DNA from: Sphingomonas sp. PP-F2F-G114-C0414
GTDB lineage: Bacteria > Pseudomonadota > Alphaproteobacteria > Sphingomonadales > Sphingomonadaceae
DNA: 64,000 nucleotides
NCBI RefSeq assembly: GCF_003688595.1
Contig: NZ_RCWT01000013.1
Coordinates: 186,001-250,000 of the forward strand
Reading direction: 5' to 3'
Part shown: positions 1 through 9,436 of the stretch, in pieces
Layout: the number at the start of each line of letters is the position of its first letter
How positions within the stretch are numbered: the first letter of the stretch is position 1
Made by a program: the position numbers and the translations under genes
The notes under the pieces: model-generated
What the model saw: the letters and a program-made list of their open reading frames with translations, nothing else
Database searches by the model: none
What the model was told of the DNA's origin: nothing

Positions 1-29
1 TAGGGGGGCGTGCGGGTGGGAACGCTGCT

Positions 30-137
30 CCCCTCCCTGAAAGGGAGGGGTTGGGGGTGGGTAGGCCCGCTCGAGCCGCGACTGTCCGGACACATGGAAC
101 CCGACCCACCCCCGGCCCCTCCCTTTCAGGGAGGGGG
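30..137. repeat. Mirror repeat family A, copy 1
   Basis: The left arm reads CCCTCCCTGAAAGGGAGGGG followed by TTGGGGGTGGG. The right arm is its reverse complement, ending in CCCTTTCAGGGAGGG. The arms enclose about 45 bases of unrelated sequence, so the element can fold into a long hairpin. It lies just downstream of the heparinase-like gene and could stop transcription there. Further copies are at 2586, 45268 and 62948. The loop of this copy is the reverse complement of the loop of copy 2. Confidence 0.85.
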
Positions 138-144
138 GAAGAAC

Positions 145-1881
145 TCAGGCCTTCTTCAGCGCCCAGCTTACGCTTGCGCCCCCGGCTGCCGCTTCGCCGG
201 TGATCATCAGTTGCTGCGTCGCGACCGGGCGACCGTCGGCGTCGATCCAGACGCTGTCCTCGACCACCAGCGCGCCGCCGCGGCATCGGAACTGCCACAA
301 GGGCCCGCCCGGCAAGCGGAGGATCGCGCCGAGGCCGTCCGCTGTGGGGGAGACCTGCACGCCTTCGCCGAGGTGGAAGCGGATCGCGAACAGCGACAAG
401 CCGGCCCGTCGCTTGCGGCCCTGCGGCAACAGCGCGTCCTCGCCGCGGAGTTCCCGGCCGTCGCCGGTGAGCATCAGCTGGCGGCGGTGGAGGAAGCCCC
501 AGCGGCGGACGTAACCGTCGTGGCTCGCCTCGATCCGGCTGGCGGCGTCCGATTCCTGCCGGCTGAGCTCGACTTCGCCGACGCCGCGGCCGAGCGTGCC
601 GTCGGCGAGGATCGCGGTCGAGTTGCTGTCCGCGATCGTCAGCGTCGAGTGGGCGGCAGTCGAGCGCAGGCCTTCGACCATCGCGGGCGGGAGTTGCGCG
701 ATGCCCGCGCGTGCGCCGCCGCAATTGACGACGATCCGCGCCGGGCCGTCCGAGAATTCGAACGCTAGCGTCGACGCGCAACCGCCTTCGACGAGGCGCG
801 CGATCGGCGGCGGGGCGGCGTCGACGATCAGCACCGCGGTGCCGGCGGCGAGTCGCTGATAGCCCCAGTCGCGCGCCTGGCGCAGCGGGCGGGTGCGGAC
901 ACCGCTGGCCTCGATGACCGCGGCGACCTGCGTTTCGCTGGCGGGGCCACCGCCCTGCCAGCTCGACAGGCCGCGATCGGCGTGCGCGACACCGAGCAGC
1001 GCCGCGACCATCCGGGTGAGCGTGACCGCGACCGTCTCGGGGAGTTCGGCGCTGCGCGCGGCGTAGCTTTCCTGGAGCAGGGTCAGCAGCTGGATCGAGT
1101 CGAGCAGCATTGCCGGGCTTCGCGACACCGAGCCGCCATCGTCGAACAGGCCCGTGCCGAGCGCGCGGAGAAGGCCGGCTTCACCGAACGCCTGGCGCGG
1201 CTCGCCGCCGGGGATGAGGAGGCCAGCGGCGACGACTCCGCACCACGCGGCGATGCGCGGCGCACCGGCCGGGGCCTTGTCGGCGGTGCGGTCGAGGTGG
1301 AGGGCGCCCTTTGCGAGTGCGTTGAGCACCTTCGAGCGGTAGATCTGGTCGGAGGACGACAGGATCAGCGGCGCGTGCGCGGTCCAGGCGAGGATGCGGC
1401 GGCCCCACATGTCGGGTCGCCACGCGATCCCGCCCTGCGTGTCGGCGTGCGCGGTCAGCCAGAGGCTCATGAGGTATTCGGCGATCGGTGCGCCCCGTGC
1501 GCGGGTCGCAACGGTCGACAGGTCACGCAGCCACGCGAAACTGTGCAAGTATTCGGCGAACGGTTTGGGCAGCGGCTTCGCAAGATCGAGCGTCTCGATG
1601 TCGCGCGCTTCGCCGCGGAACGATAGGACGCCCTCCAGCAGCATCGTGCCGCGCGCAATGTCGCCGAGGATGGGGTCATCGGGGACCGCGATCAGCTTCA
1701 GCGGATACCGCCCCTTGAGGCGCAGCGTGTGGAGCGGGGTGCGCCACGTCAGGCGGTGGAAGCGCTCAGCCAGGCGATCGGCGAGCGACAGCCCTTTGTC
1801 GCCGCCGAGACGGATCAGGCGGCGGCCTTCGTCGATCCCGTCGGGGGCGGGATCGGTTACAAGATCACGCGGCTCGTTCAC
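145..1881 (-). CDS. Heparinase II/III family protein
   Basis: A 578-residue protein with the heparinase II/III C-terminal beta-rich domain at about residues 340-570. Family-typical blocks are [10 protein letters not shown] (about 409-418) and EASHDGY (about 451-457). The N-terminal half is helix-rich, like the toroid of polysaccharide lyases. No signal peptide is visible, so a cytoplasmic location is possible and the substrate is unknown. The start is the GTG at 1881, which overlaps the rpe stop as GTGA. The open frame continues far upstream, but only as a shadow of rpe. The overlap implies co-translation with rpe. Family assignment is firm; lyase activity on a glycan is inference. Confidence 0.88.
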   Translation of the reverse strand: MNEPRDLVTDPAPDGIDEGRRLIRLGGDKGLSLADRLAERFHRLTWRTPLHTLRLKGRYPLKLIAVPDDPILGDIARGTMLLEGVLSFRGEARDIETLDLAKPLPKPFAEYLHSFAWLRDLSTVATRARGAPIAEYLMSLWLTAHADTQGGIAWRPDMWGRRILAWTAHAPLILSSSDQIYRSKVLNALAKGALHLDRTADKAPAGAPRIAAWCGVVAAGLLIPGGEPRQAFGEAGLLRALGTGLFDDGGSVSRSPAMLLDSIQLLTLLQESYAARSAELPETVAVTLTRMVAALLGVAHADRGLSSWQGGGPASETQVAAVIEASGVRTRPLRQARDWGYQRLAAGTAVLIVDAAPPPIARLVEGGCASTLAFEFSDGPARIVVNCGGARAGIAQLPPAMVEGLRSTAAHSTLTIADSNSTAILADGTLGRGVGEVELSRQESDAASRIEASHDGYVRRWGFLHRRQLMLTGDGRELRGEDALLPQGRKRRAGLSLFAIRFHLGEGVQVSPTADGLGAILRLPGGPLWQFRCRGGALVVEDSVWIDADGRPVATQQLMITGEAAAGGASVSWALKKA

Positions 1882-2534
1882 CCCCGCAACGCGGCGATGT
1901 TGGCGGCGTAGTGGTCGGGGCCGCCGCGGAAGACCGAAGTGCCGGCGACCAGCGCGTCGGCGCCGGCTTCGATGCAGCGTTTCGCCCACTCGGCATCGAC
2001 GCCGCCATCGACTTCGAGGTCGATCGCGCGGCCGCTCTTTTCGATCATCGTGCGGATCGCGCTGATCTTCTTGAGCTGGCTCGGGATGAAGCTCTGGCCG
2101 CCGAAGCCCGGGTTGACGCTCATCACGAGGACGAGGTCGACCATGTCCATGAGGTAGTCGAGCATCTTGGCGGGGGTACCGGGGCAGATCACGACGCCGG
2201 CGCGCTTGCCGAGGCTCTTGATGTGCTGGAGCGAGCGGTGGATGTGCGGGCCGGCTTCGTAATGCACGGTGATGCAGTCGGCGCCGGCTTCCGCGAACGC
2301 GTCGAGATAGGCGTCGACGGGGGAGATCATCAGGTGGACGTCGAACGGCTTGGTGGTGACGCCGCGGACCGACTTCATGACCGCGGGGCCGAACGAGATG
2401 TTGGGGACGAAATGGCCGTCCATCACGTCGATGTGGATCCAGTCGGCGCCGGCTGCGTCGATGGCGCGGACTTCCTCGCCGAGTTTGGCGAAGTCGGCGG
2501 AGAGGATCGAGGGGGCGATGCGGACGGGTTGCAT
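1878..2534 (-). CDS. rpe: Ribulose-phosphate 3-epimerase
   Basis: A 218-residue TIM-barrel enzyme that interconverts ribulose 5-phosphate and xylulose 5-phosphate in the pentose phosphate pathway. It shows the family blocks [10 protein letters not shown] near the N terminus, [17 protein letters not shown] with the metal-binding His and Asp, NPGFGGQSF, and LEVDGGV near the phosphate site. Length is normal. It lies 168 bases downstream of rsmB, separated by a family A repeat, and overlaps the heparinase-like gene by 4 bases (GTGA). The rsmB-rpe-heparinase order is common in sphingomonads as I recall. Confidence 0.97.
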   Translation of the reverse strand: MQPVRIAPSILSADFAKLGEEVRAIDAAGADWIHIDVMDGHFVPNISFGPAVMKSVRGVTTKPFDVHLMISPVDAYLDAFAEAGADCITVHYEAGPHIHRSLQHIKSLGKRAGVVICPGTPAKMLDYLMDMVDLVLVMSVNPGFGGQSFIPSQLKKISAIRTMIEKSGRAIDLEVDGGVDAEWAKRCIEAGADALVAGTSVFRGGPDHYAANIAALRG

Positions 2535-2585
2535 GAGATTGTCCTAGCGCGGGATTCGTGCGGTGCGAAGGCCTTGGTTTTTGCC

Positions 2586-2692
2586 CCCCCCTGGAAGGGA
2601 GGGGTTGGGGGTGGGTCGGGTTCCACATGGTCCTGCGGTTGCGGCCCGAGCCGGCCTACCCACCCCCGGCCCCTCCCTTTCAGGGAGGGGGG
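2586..2692. repeat. Mirror repeat family A, copy 2
   Basis: The same arms as copy 1, with a CTGGAAGGGAGGGG version on the left. The loop (CGGGTTCCACATGG to CCGAGCCGGCCTA) matches the reverse complement of the copy 1 loop, so copies 1 and 2 face each other around the heparinase-rpe pair. It lies between rsmB and rpe and may form a hairpin in the transcript. Confidence 0.85.
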
Positions 2693-2702
2693 AAGCAGAA
2701 GG

Positions 2703-3980
2703 TTAGCTTCGTTTTAGCCGGGCGATGAAAAAGCCGTCGCAGCCGCCTTGGTCCGCCAGCATGCCGGGAAGCGTGCGGATCGTGCCCGCCTCCGTCGGCG
2801 TAATGCCGACGGGGAGTTCGGACTGGTCTACCGGGGCGATCGTGTAGTCGCTGCGGGCCGCGAGGAACGCGTCGAGTTGCGCCTCGCCTTCCGATGGCTC
2901 CAGCGAACAAGTGGCGTACACCAAGGTGCCACCGGGCTTCACCCAGTCCGCCGCCCTCGCGAAGATCCGCGCCTGCAACGCCGCGGTTTCGGCGATGATC
3001 GAGGGGCGGATGCGATGGAGGACGTCGGGGTGGCGGCGGAAGATGCCCGTCGCGCTGCACGGGGCGTCGATCAGGATCGCGTCGGCGGGCTCGGCGGGCG
3101 CCCATTCGAGGATGTCGGCGTTGACGACCTCGGCCTTCAGGTGCGTGCGGTAGAGGTTCTCGCGGAGCCGCTTGATCCGGCTCTGCGAATTGTCGACCGA
3201 GGTGACGGTCCAGCCGGCGCTCGCGAGCTGCAACGTCTTGCCGCCGGGGGCTGCGCAGAGATCGAGGACGTGGCCCTCCCCCTTCCCCAGCAGGCGTGCG
3301 GGGAGCGAGGCGGCGATGTCCTGGACCCACCAGGCGCCGTCGCCGAAGCCTGCCATGTCGGGGACCGAGTCGTGGTCGCCCAAACGCAAATGCCCGGGCA
3401 TGAAACTCTCGCCGCCGAGCTTTTCGCGCCAGCCTTCGGTCTCGGACGGGTCGGCGATCGTCAGGTCGAGCGGCGGCACCTGCGCGATCGCGCGGCCGGC
3501 GGCGTCGACCATCTCCTCGCCCCACGCGGCTTCCCAGCGCAGTTCGACGGGGGCCGGCAGCGTCGGCACTTCGGGGAGCAGCATGTTTGCGCGGAACAAC
3601 GTGCCGAACACGCCGTGGACGAGTTTGCGCGGGCCACCGTCGACCAGCGGCAACACGGTCGAGATCGCGGCGTGCGAGGGGGTGCCGAGGATCAGCACCT
3701 GGACCAGCGCGATCCGCAGCGCCATCCGCGCCTTCGCATCGTCGGGCAGGTTCGTCTTGGTGACCGAATCGATCATCGCGTCGAGATCGGGGAGGCGACG
3801 GAGCGTCTCGGCGGCGATCGCGTGCGCGAGACCGCGATCGGGACCGTGGATCGCGCGGGTCGCAGCCGGCAATGCGGATTCGAGCGACTCGCCGCGGCGG
3901 AGCACGGCATCGAGCAGACGAAGTGCGGCGCGTCGGGTCGGAACGCCGAGCGGCTCGGGGGCGTGGGTATAGTCGGGCAT
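2703..3980 (-). CDS. rsmB: 16S rRNA m5C967 methyltransferase RsmB
   Basis: A 425-residue RsmB/Sun-family enzyme that methylates C967 of 16S rRNA using SAM. A NusB-like RNA-binding domain fills residues 1 to about 140. The SAM site LDLCAAPGGKT lies at about 239-249. The two family cysteines are Cys308 in DAPCSATG and Cys358 in YATCSLEPSEGE. I start at the ATG at 3980 (MPDYTHAPEP); 21 further open codons upstream look non-coding. It is divergent from the SDHAF4-like gene and upstream of rpe. Confidence 0.96.
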   Translation of the reverse strand: MPDYTHAPEPLGVPTRRAALRLLDAVLRRGESLESALPAATRAIHGPDRGLAHAIAAETLRRLPDLDAMIDSVTKTNLPDDAKARMALRIALVQVLILGTPSHAAISTVLPLVDGGPRKLVHGVFGTLFRANMLLPEVPTLPAPVELRWEAAWGEEMVDAAGRAIAQVPPLDLTIADPSETEGWREKLGGESFMPGHLRLGDHDSVPDMAGFGDGAWWVQDIAASLPARLLGKGEGHVLDLCAAPGGKTLQLASAGWTVTSVDNSQSRIKRLRENLYRTHLKAEVVNADILEWAPAEPADAILIDAPCSATGIFRRHPDVLHRIRPSIIAETAALQARIFARAADWVKPGGTLVYATCSLEPSEGEAQLDAFLAARSDYTIAPVDQSELPVGITPTEAGTIRTLPGMLADQGGCDGFFIARLKRS

Positions 3981-4084
3981 ATGAAGGTCCTTCGCGTTCG
4001 GTTTGTCGCGCGGCTTGTGGCAAAGCGGCGCGACAGGGCCCATGTGGCGGTTACGACGCCAACACGCAAATCCGGAGAGCCGCG

Positions 4085-4243
4085 ATGGGCCAGCGCCCCG
4101 ATCATCTGAAGCCGCCAGAATACCTTGCGAAGAATACGCCGGTGCCGAAGCCCGAGGCGATCGTGCCCGACAAGGACCCCGAGCCGCGCGATCCGACGCG
4201 CTATGGCGATTGGGAGCTGAAGGGCATGGCGATCGATTTCTGA
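4085..4243 (+). CDS. DUF1674 / succinate dehydrogenase assembly factor 4-like
   Basis: A 52-residue protein ending in DPTRYGDWELKGMAIDF, the conserved C-terminal signature of DUF1674/SDHAF4 (consensus PTRYGDWExxGrxxDF). Eukaryotic members bind flavinylated SdhA before it joins the complex, so a role in succinate dehydrogenase assembly is likely. The start MGQRPDHLKPP removes an arginine-rich upstream extension. It is divergent from rsmB, with about 100 bases between starts, and is followed directly by a family B repeat. Confidence 0.88.
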   Translation: MGQRPDHLKPPEYLAKNTPVPKPEAIVPDKDPEPRDPTRYGDWELKGMAIDF

Positions 4244-4248
4244 TCTTC

Positions 4249-4330
4249 CGTCATCCTGACGAAAGTCAGGATCCAGGATCACAAACGGCATCGTATTCGG
4301 CTCTGGATCCTGACTTCCGTCAGGATGACG
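4249..4330. repeat. Mirror repeat family B, copy 1
   Basis: CGTCATCCTGACGAAAGTCAGG at the left is matched by CCTGACTTCCGTCAGGATGACG at the right, with a second inner pair (ATCCAGG / CTGGAT) and a short loop. The same element occurs at 18276 and 38629, with a half copy at 16464. It lies six bases after a stop codon and may terminate transcription. Confidence 0.85.
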
Positions 4331-4396
4331 ATGTAATCTGCGCCAGCGGTCCTGACGCATGTGGAACGATTACCCGTCCGGCGCGTCGCCGCTTCG

Positions 4397-6253
4397 ATGA
4401 GGGGATTCTTCGAGAAACGCTGGGTTAAAGTCACCGGCATCGTTGTCGCGAGCGTGCTCGTGCTGGGGCTGGTGGGGCTGGCCGCGTTTCCGTGGGGATC
4501 GCTGAAAGGCGTGATCGAGCGGCAGCTGACCGCGCGGTTCGGGCGCCCGGTGACGATCGGCGGGATCGAGCGGGTCGACGCGTTCGGGTTCAATCCGACG
4601 ATCCGCATCACGAACGTGCGCATCCCGCAGGCCGACTGGGCGGGCAAAGGCGATTTTGTCGACCTGCGCGAGGCGGAAGCGACGTTTTCGGGGCTCGGCT
4701 TGCTCAAGGGCGCGTTCGGGCCGCGCGACGTGAAGGCGCGGGGACTGCATCTGGTGCTGGTGCGCGACAAGAACGGTCGGACCAACTGGGAACGGCCAGG
4801 CAAGCCCAAGGGCGGCGGCAGTTCGACCGATCTCGACGGGCTGACGATCAGCGACAGCGTGATCGAGTATCGCGACGACAAGCAGGACCGCTTCGTCACG
4901 GCGCGGTTCGTGTCCGATCCGGTGCATGGTATCCGCGCGAACGGGTCGGGCACGATCCGCGGGGCGGCGGTGCGGATCGCGGTCGCGGGGCCTTCGGTGG
5001 AGAAGTTCCAGGGCAAGCCGTGGCCGTTCACCGCGTCGATCGACGGTGAAAAGCTGTCGGTTTCGGCAAAGGGGCTGATGGATCGGCCGCTCGATACCGA
5101 CGCGATGAGCCTCGACGTGACGGCGCGCGCGACCGACCTCAAGCTGATCGACGCGGTGATCGAGGCGGGGCTGTTCCGTACGCAGCCGGTGTCGTTCAGC
5201 GCGCACGTCCGGCACGACCAGCCGAAATGGACCGTCACGCAGTTGAAGGGCGTGGTCGGACGGTCGGATTTTGCAGGCCACGTGACGGTCGATAAGCAGG
5301 CGGGGCGCAGCAAGGTCGATGGCGACATCGTGTCGCGGCAGTTCGATTTCGGCGATCTGGCGTCGGACGAGGGCAAGGCCGAGGGCGCTGCGCTGGAACG
5401 CGCGATCGGGCCGCGGCTGGTGCCGAACACGCGGATCGATATCGGCAAGATCGACAGGACCGACGCGCGGATGGGGTTCCGGATTGGGCGGATCGTGAGC
5501 GGCAATGGCGCGTCGCCAATCCTGTCCGCCAAGGGCGTGCTGGCGATCGATCATCAGCTTCTGACGTTGAGCGATCTGGTCGCGCGGCTGTCGCATGGCA
5601 ATGTCACGGGCAAGGTGACGGTCGACCAGCGCGGCGACCGGAAGGTGCCGACGGTCGATATCGACCTCAGGTTGCGCGGTAGCAGCGTGCAGGCGCTTGC
5701 AGGCGGCGGCGGCGATTTCAGCGGCAACGTCAGCGCGCGGGTGCGGCTGACGGGGCCGGGCGAGACCATCCGCGCGGCAGTCGGGCGGTCGAACGGGACG
5801 ATCGGGTTCGTCGCGCGGGATGGGCAGTTGCCGCAGGGGATCGCCGCGGCGTTGGGCTTCGATGCGGCGCGGGCGTTGCTGGCGAAGGATGGCGAGCGGG
5901 CGGGGCTGCGCTGCGTGGTGCTGAAGCTCGACGTGACGCGCGGACGTGGGCGGATCGATCCGATGATCGTCGATACGACGGCCAGTCAGTTGCGCGGCCA
6001 GGGGAGCGTGGTGTTTCGGGGGGAGACGCTGAACATCCGGCTGACGGGCACGCCGAAACAGCATGCGCTGCTGCGGTTGCCGGGGTCGGCGTACATGACC
6101 GGGACGATAGAGCGGCCCAACGTGACGATCCCGCCAGAGGTGAAGTCGGTGGGAAATATCTTCAAGGCGATCGGGCGGGCGATTTCGGGGAATCAGGGGC
6201 CGACGGCGGAGGATGCGGATTGCTCGGGGTTGGCGGCGCGGGTGTTGCGGTGA
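4397..6253 (+). CDS. AsmA family protein
   Basis: A 618-residue AsmA/TamB-like protein. One N-terminal transmembrane segment (about residues 10-33, VTGIVVASVLVLGLVGLAAF) anchors it in the inner membrane. It is followed by the family block WGSLKGVIERQLTARFGRPVTIGG and a long beta-rich periplasmic region with repeated LxGxG segments. The C-terminal AsmA block includes GQGSVVFRGETLNI. AsmA-like proteins are proposed to help move lipids to the outer membrane. I prefer the ATG at 4397; the in-frame GTG at 4361 adds 12 residues and neither has a good ribosome site. Confidence 0.88.
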   Translation: MRGFFEKRWVKVTGIVVASVLVLGLVGLAAFPWGSLKGVIERQLTARFGRPVTIGGIERVDAFGFNPTIRITNVRIPQADWAGKGDFVDLREAEATFSGLGLLKGAFGPRDVKARGLHLVLVRDKNGRTNWERPGKPKGGGSSTDLDGLTISDSVIEYRDDKQDRFVTARFVSDPVHGIRANGSGTIRGAAVRIAVAGPSVEKFQGKPWPFTASIDGEKLSVSAKGLMDRPLDTDAMSLDVTARATDLKLIDAVIEAGLFRTQPVSFSAHVRHDQPKWTVTQLKGVVGRSDFAGHVTVDKQAGRSKVDGDIVSRQFDFGDLASDEGKAEGAALERAIGPRLVPNTRIDIGKIDRTDARMGFRIGRIVSGNGASPILSAKGVLAIDHQLLTLSDLVARLSHGNVTGKVTVDQRGDRKVPTVDIDLRLRGSSVQALAGGGGDFSGNVSARVRLTGPGETIRAAVGRSNGTIGFVARDGQLPQGIAAALGFDAARALLAKDGERAGLRCVVLKLDVTRGRGRIDPMIVDTTASQLRGQGSVVFRGETLNIRLTGTPKQHALLRLPGSAYMTGTIERPNVTIPPEVKSVGNIFKAIGRAISGNQGPTAEDADCSGLAARVLR

Positions 6254-6260
6254 TTGCTGA

Positions 6261-6382
6261 TCCTCCCCCGCAAGGGGGAGGTGGCTGGCTCTTGCCAGAC
6301 GGAGGGGGAGGTAAGGGCAACGTAGGTTCCGTGTCCTCCCCCTCCGTCACCTTCGGTGCCACCTCCCCCTGGCGGGGGAGGA
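6261..6382. repeat. Mirror repeat family D, copy 1
   Basis: TCCTCCCCCGCAAGGGGGAGG at the left and CCACCTCCCCCTGGCGGGGG at the right, with inner ACGGAGGGGGAGG / CCTCCCCCTCCGT arms. Begins eight bases after the AsmA stop. A truncated second copy is at 38483. Confidence 0.85.
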
Positions 6383-6402
6383 TTGCGAGGTCGGCTCCCC
6401 CT

Positions 6403-6457
6403 TGTTCTCTCGCGAAGGCGGGAGCCCAGTCTGGGTCCCCGCCTTCGCGGGGAAACA
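6403..6457. repeat. Mirror repeat family E, copy 1
   Basis: TGTTCTCTCGCGAAGGCGGG, AGCCCAGTCTGGG, then CCCGCCTTCGCGGGGAAACA. Short hairpin element lying between the convergent AsmA and gpsA genes, so it may terminate either one. A second copy is at 20888. Confidence 0.8.
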
Positions 6458-6467
6458 GTTTTGGGGA

Positions 6468-7445
6468 TTAGCCCGCCTCGCCCTTCAGCGGCCGCGCGAG
6501 CAGGTCGCCGATGACGTCGCTTACCGGGGCGCCTTCCAACAGGCGGCAGACGGCTTCGGTGATCGGCATGTCGACCCCGGCGTCTTGCGCGGCTTCGCGG
6601 AGGACGGGGGCGGTGAAGGCGCCTTCTGCGACGGTGCGGCGGTCGGCGAGCAAAGCCGCAGCGGAGTCGCCGCGGCCAAGGCCGACGCCGAGCGAGAAGT
6701 TGCGTGAGCTGGTCGAGGAGCAGGTGAGGACGAGGTCGCCCAGTCCCGATAGCCCGGCGAGCGTTTCCGCGCGCGCGCCGCGGGCTAGGCCGAAGCGGGT
6801 CATCTCGGCGAACCCTCTTGCGATCAGCGCGGCGCGCGCGTTCTGGCCGAGCCCTGCCCCCTCGACCACGCCGCAGCCGATCGCGAGGACGTTCTTCACC
6901 GCGCCGCCAATCTCCGCGCCGGCGACGTCCGTGGAGGCGTAGGTGCGGAAATGGCGCGCTGCCAACCGCGTGGCGAGACGTTCGCCAAGGTCGGCATCCT
7001 CGCACGCCAGCGTAACCGCGGTGGGCAGCCCGGCGGCGACTTCGTGCGCGAAGGTGGGCCCGGAGAGGACCGCGATCGGTGCGTTCGGGTGGACGGCCCG
7101 CGCGACTTCGCCGACGAGACGCTTGCTGCCGGCTTCGATGCCTTTTGCGCAGAGGACGAGCGGGATGCGCCCGACCGGGGCCGCGGCGAGGACGCTGCCG
7201 ACGTGCTGCGCGGGGGCGACGACGAGGATCGCGTCCATGTCGGCGAGCGCGGCTAGGTCATCGGTGGCGCGGATCGTCGGGGAGAGCGCGACGCCGGCGA
7301 GGAACAGGGTGTTCTCGTGATGCGCGTTGATCGACTCGACCACCGCGCTTTCCCGCGCCCAGAGGACGACGTCGCGACCTTCGTGCGCGGCAACCTGGGC
7401 GAGCGCCGTGCCCCAGGCACCGCCGCCGATGACGCCGATCTTCAT
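6468..7445 (-). CDS. gpsA: Glycerol-3-phosphate dehydrogenase [NAD(P)+]
   Basis: A 325-residue cytoplasmic enzyme that reduces dihydroxyacetone phosphate to sn-glycerol 3-phosphate, the entry step of phospholipid synthesis. The N-terminal Rossmann motif is [17 protein letters not shown]. Later blocks include [28 protein letters not shown] with the catalytic-region residues, and the C-terminal domain with [17 protein letters not shown] and [12 protein letters not shown]. The start at 7445 overlaps the tsaD stop as ATGA, so the pair is translationally coupled. Confidence 0.97.
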   Translation of the reverse strand: MKIGVIGGGAWGTALAQVAAHEGRDVVLWARESAVVESINAHHENTLFLAGVALSPTIRATDDLAALADMDAILVVAPAQHVGSVLAAAPVGRIPLVLCAKGIEAGSKRLVGEVARAVHPNAPIAVLSGPTFAHEVAAGLPTAVTLACEDADLGERLATRLAARHFRTYASTDVAGAEIGGAVKNVLAIGCGVVEGAGLGQNARAALIARGFAEMTRFGLARGARAETLAGLSGLGDLVLTCSSTSSRNFSLGVGLGRGDSAAALLADRRTVAEGAFTAPVLREAAQDAGVDMPITEAVCRLLEGAPVSDVIGDLLARPLKGEAG

Positions 7446-8470
7446 GCCTTCACTCCCGCGCCACGCACCGCTTCGGCGTTCGGATCGAGCGGCCAGCGCG
7501 GGCGCGCGGCGACGTCGAGCGGGTCGGTGAGGCCGGCGGCGAAGCGCTCGGCGCCCGCCCAGCCGATCATGGCGGCGTTGTCGGTGCAGAGCCAGAGCGG
7601 CGGCGCGACGAAGCGAAGGCCGTGCGCGCTGGCGAGCGTCTGCAACGCGCCACGGACCGCGGTGTTCGCGGCGACTCCGCCCGCGACGACCAGCGCGGTG
7701 GCGCCGTGCGAGGTGCGGAGTGCCTTGGTCGTGCGGTCGATCAGGCAATCGACGACCGCGGCCTGGAACGAGGCGGCCAAGTCCTCGGGCGAATACTGGC
7801 CGACGACGCGGGCGACCGCGCTCTTGAGGCCCGCGAACGAGAAATGCGGTTCGGCCGAGCCCTTGAGCGGACGTGGCAGGGGGACCGCCTTCGGGTTGCC
7901 GAGTGCCGCGGCGCGTTCGACCGCGGGGCCGCCGGGGAAGCCGAGGCCGAGCAGCTTGGCGGTCTTGTCGAAGGCTTCGCCTGCCGCGTCGTCGATCGTC
8001 GTCGCCAACCGCCGGTAGGTGCCGACGCCCTCGACCAGCAGCAACTGGCAATGCCCGCCGGACACCAGCAGCAACAGGTACGGGAATTCGAGATCCGGGT
8101 CGGACAGCCGCGGCGAAAGCGCGTGGCCTTCGAGATGGTTGACCGCGATCAGGGGCTTGCCGGCCGCGTGGGCGAGCGCCTTGCCCGTCACCAGCCCGAC
8201 CATGACGCCGCCGATCAGCCCCGGCCCGGCGGTCGCGGCGATCGCGTCGACGTCGGCCAGCTTGAGCCCGGCGTCGGCCAACGCCGCGACGATCAGTGGC
8301 TCCAGAGCCTCGACATGCGCGCGCGCGGCAATTTCGGGGACGACGCCGCCGAACGGGGCGTGCGCGGCTTCCTGCCCGAGCAGCCGGTGCGCGAGGACCT
8401 GACGGTCGCCGGTGACGAGCGCGGCGGCGGTTTCGTCGCAGGAGGATTCGATGCCGAGGATGATCATCAC
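7442..8470 (-). CDS. tsaD: tRNA N6-adenosine threonylcarbamoyltransferase TsaD
   Basis: A 342-residue Kae1/TsaD-family protein that transfers threonylcarbamoyl to A37 of ANN-decoding tRNAs together with TsaB and TsaE. The N terminus [19 protein letters not shown] is classic. The metal-binding histidines are His112 and His116 in [17 protein letters not shown] and [11 protein letters not shown] follow. It is the upstream partner of gpsA and is divergent from hemC with 60 bases between start codons, a conserved arrangement in Alphaproteobacteria. The first or second Met could be the start. Confidence 0.97.
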   Translation of the reverse strand: MMIILGIESSCDETAAALVTGDRQVLAHRLLGQEAAHAPFGGVVPEIAARAHVEALEPLIVAALADAGLKLADVDAIAATAGPGLIGGVMVGLVTGKALAHAAGKPLIAVNHLEGHALSPRLSDPDLEFPYLLLLVSGGHCQLLLVEGVGTYRRLATTIDDAAGEAFDKTAKLLGLGFPGGPAVERAAALGNPKAVPLPRPLKGSAEPHFSFAGLKSAVARVVGQYSPEDLAASFQAAVVDCLIDRTTKALRTSHGATALVVAGGVAANTAVRGALQTLASAHGLRFVAPPLWLCTDNAAMIGWAGAERFAAGLTDPLDVAARPRWPLDPNAEAVRGAGVKA

Positions 8471-8530
8471 CTACCCCTATCGCGCCGCGCCAAGCTTGTC
8501 GAAGCCGCGCGGTTTCTGCATGGCGCGCAG

Positions 8531-9436
8531 ATGACTCGTTTTCGGCTCGGTACGCGCGGTTCGCCGCTGGCGCTCACCCAGGCGGGCATGGTGCGCGATG
8601 CACTGTGCGCGGCGCATGGCTGGTCGCCCGACATGGTCGAGATCGTCGTGATCCGCACCACCGGCGACCGCGTGCAGGATCGCGCGCTCGCCGAGATCGG
8701 GGGCAAGGCGCTGTGGACCAAGGAGCTCGATCGCGCGCTGCATGACGGCGATATCGACGGCGCGGTGCATTCGATGAAGGACGTCGAGACGATCCGGCCC
8801 GGCACGTTGAGGATCGCGGCGATGCTGCCGCGTGCCGACGTACGCGATCGGCTGATCGGCGCGGAGACGCTCGCCGACCTGCGCCCGCACGCGGTGGTCG
8901 GCACGAGTTCGCCGCGGCGGCGCGCGCAGATGCTCCGACTGCGGCCCGACCTAGAGATCGTGCTGATCCGCGGCAACGTCGACACGCGGCTCGGCCGGGT
9001 CGCGAGCGGCGAGATGGATGCGACGTTGCTAGCGGCGGCGGGACTCGACCGGCTCGGGCGCGACGATGGCCACGCGATCCCCACCGACGTGATGCTGCCG
9101 GCACCGGCCCAGGGCGCAGTCGGGGTCGAGGTTCTCGCCGGGAGCGCGGCGGGCGAGATCGTCGCGGCGATCGACCACCACGATACGAGCGCGTGCGTGC
9201 TGACCGAGCGTGCGTTGCTCGCGAGGCTGGGGGCGGATTGTCATTCGCCGGTCGCGGCGCTGGCGTCGCTGGCGGGTGAGACGCTGACGTTGCGCGCCGA
9301 GCTGATCGCCGAGGACGGCGCGTGCGATGTCGACGGATCGATCGAGGGGACGATCGACGACGATCTCGGGACCGCGCTCGCGGAGGACCTGCTCGCGCGC
9401 GCGCCGGCCAGCGTCCGGCGGTTGTTCGCCGCATGA
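8531..9436 (+). CDS. hemC: Hydroxymethylbilane synthase (porphobilinogen deaminase)
   Basis: A 301-residue enzyme that polymerises four porphobilinogens to hydroxymethylbilane in tetrapyrrole synthesis. Motifs: RLGTRGSPLALTQA at the N terminus, HSMKD with catalytic Asp84, GTSSPRRRAQ, IRGNVDTRL, and Cys237 in LGADCHSPV, which should carry the dipyrromethane cofactor. The start MTRFRLG is chosen from homology; the longer open frame upstream is a tsaD shadow. The stop overlaps the hemD start as ATGA. Confidence 0.97.
   Translation: MTRFRLGTRGSPLALTQAGMVRDALCAAHGWSPDMVEIVVIRTTGDRVQDRALAEIGGKALWTKELDRALHDGDIDGAVHSMKDVETIRPGTLRIAAMLPRADVRDRLIGAETLADLRPHAVVGTSSPRRRAQMLRLRPDLEIVLIRGNVDTRLGRVASGEMDATLLAAAGLDRLGRDDGHAIPTDVMLPAPAQGAVGVEVLAGSAAGEIVAAIDHHDTSACVLTERALLARLGADCHSPVAALASLAGETLTLRAELIAEDGACDVDGSIEGTIDDDLGTALAEDLLARAPASVRRLFAA

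Noticed and set aside
1882..2628. Upstream extension of the heparinase-like frame to 827 codons
   Set aside because: The extra part is an Arg/Pro-rich out-of-frame reading of rpe and of a repeat; the GTG at 1881 gives the natural start.
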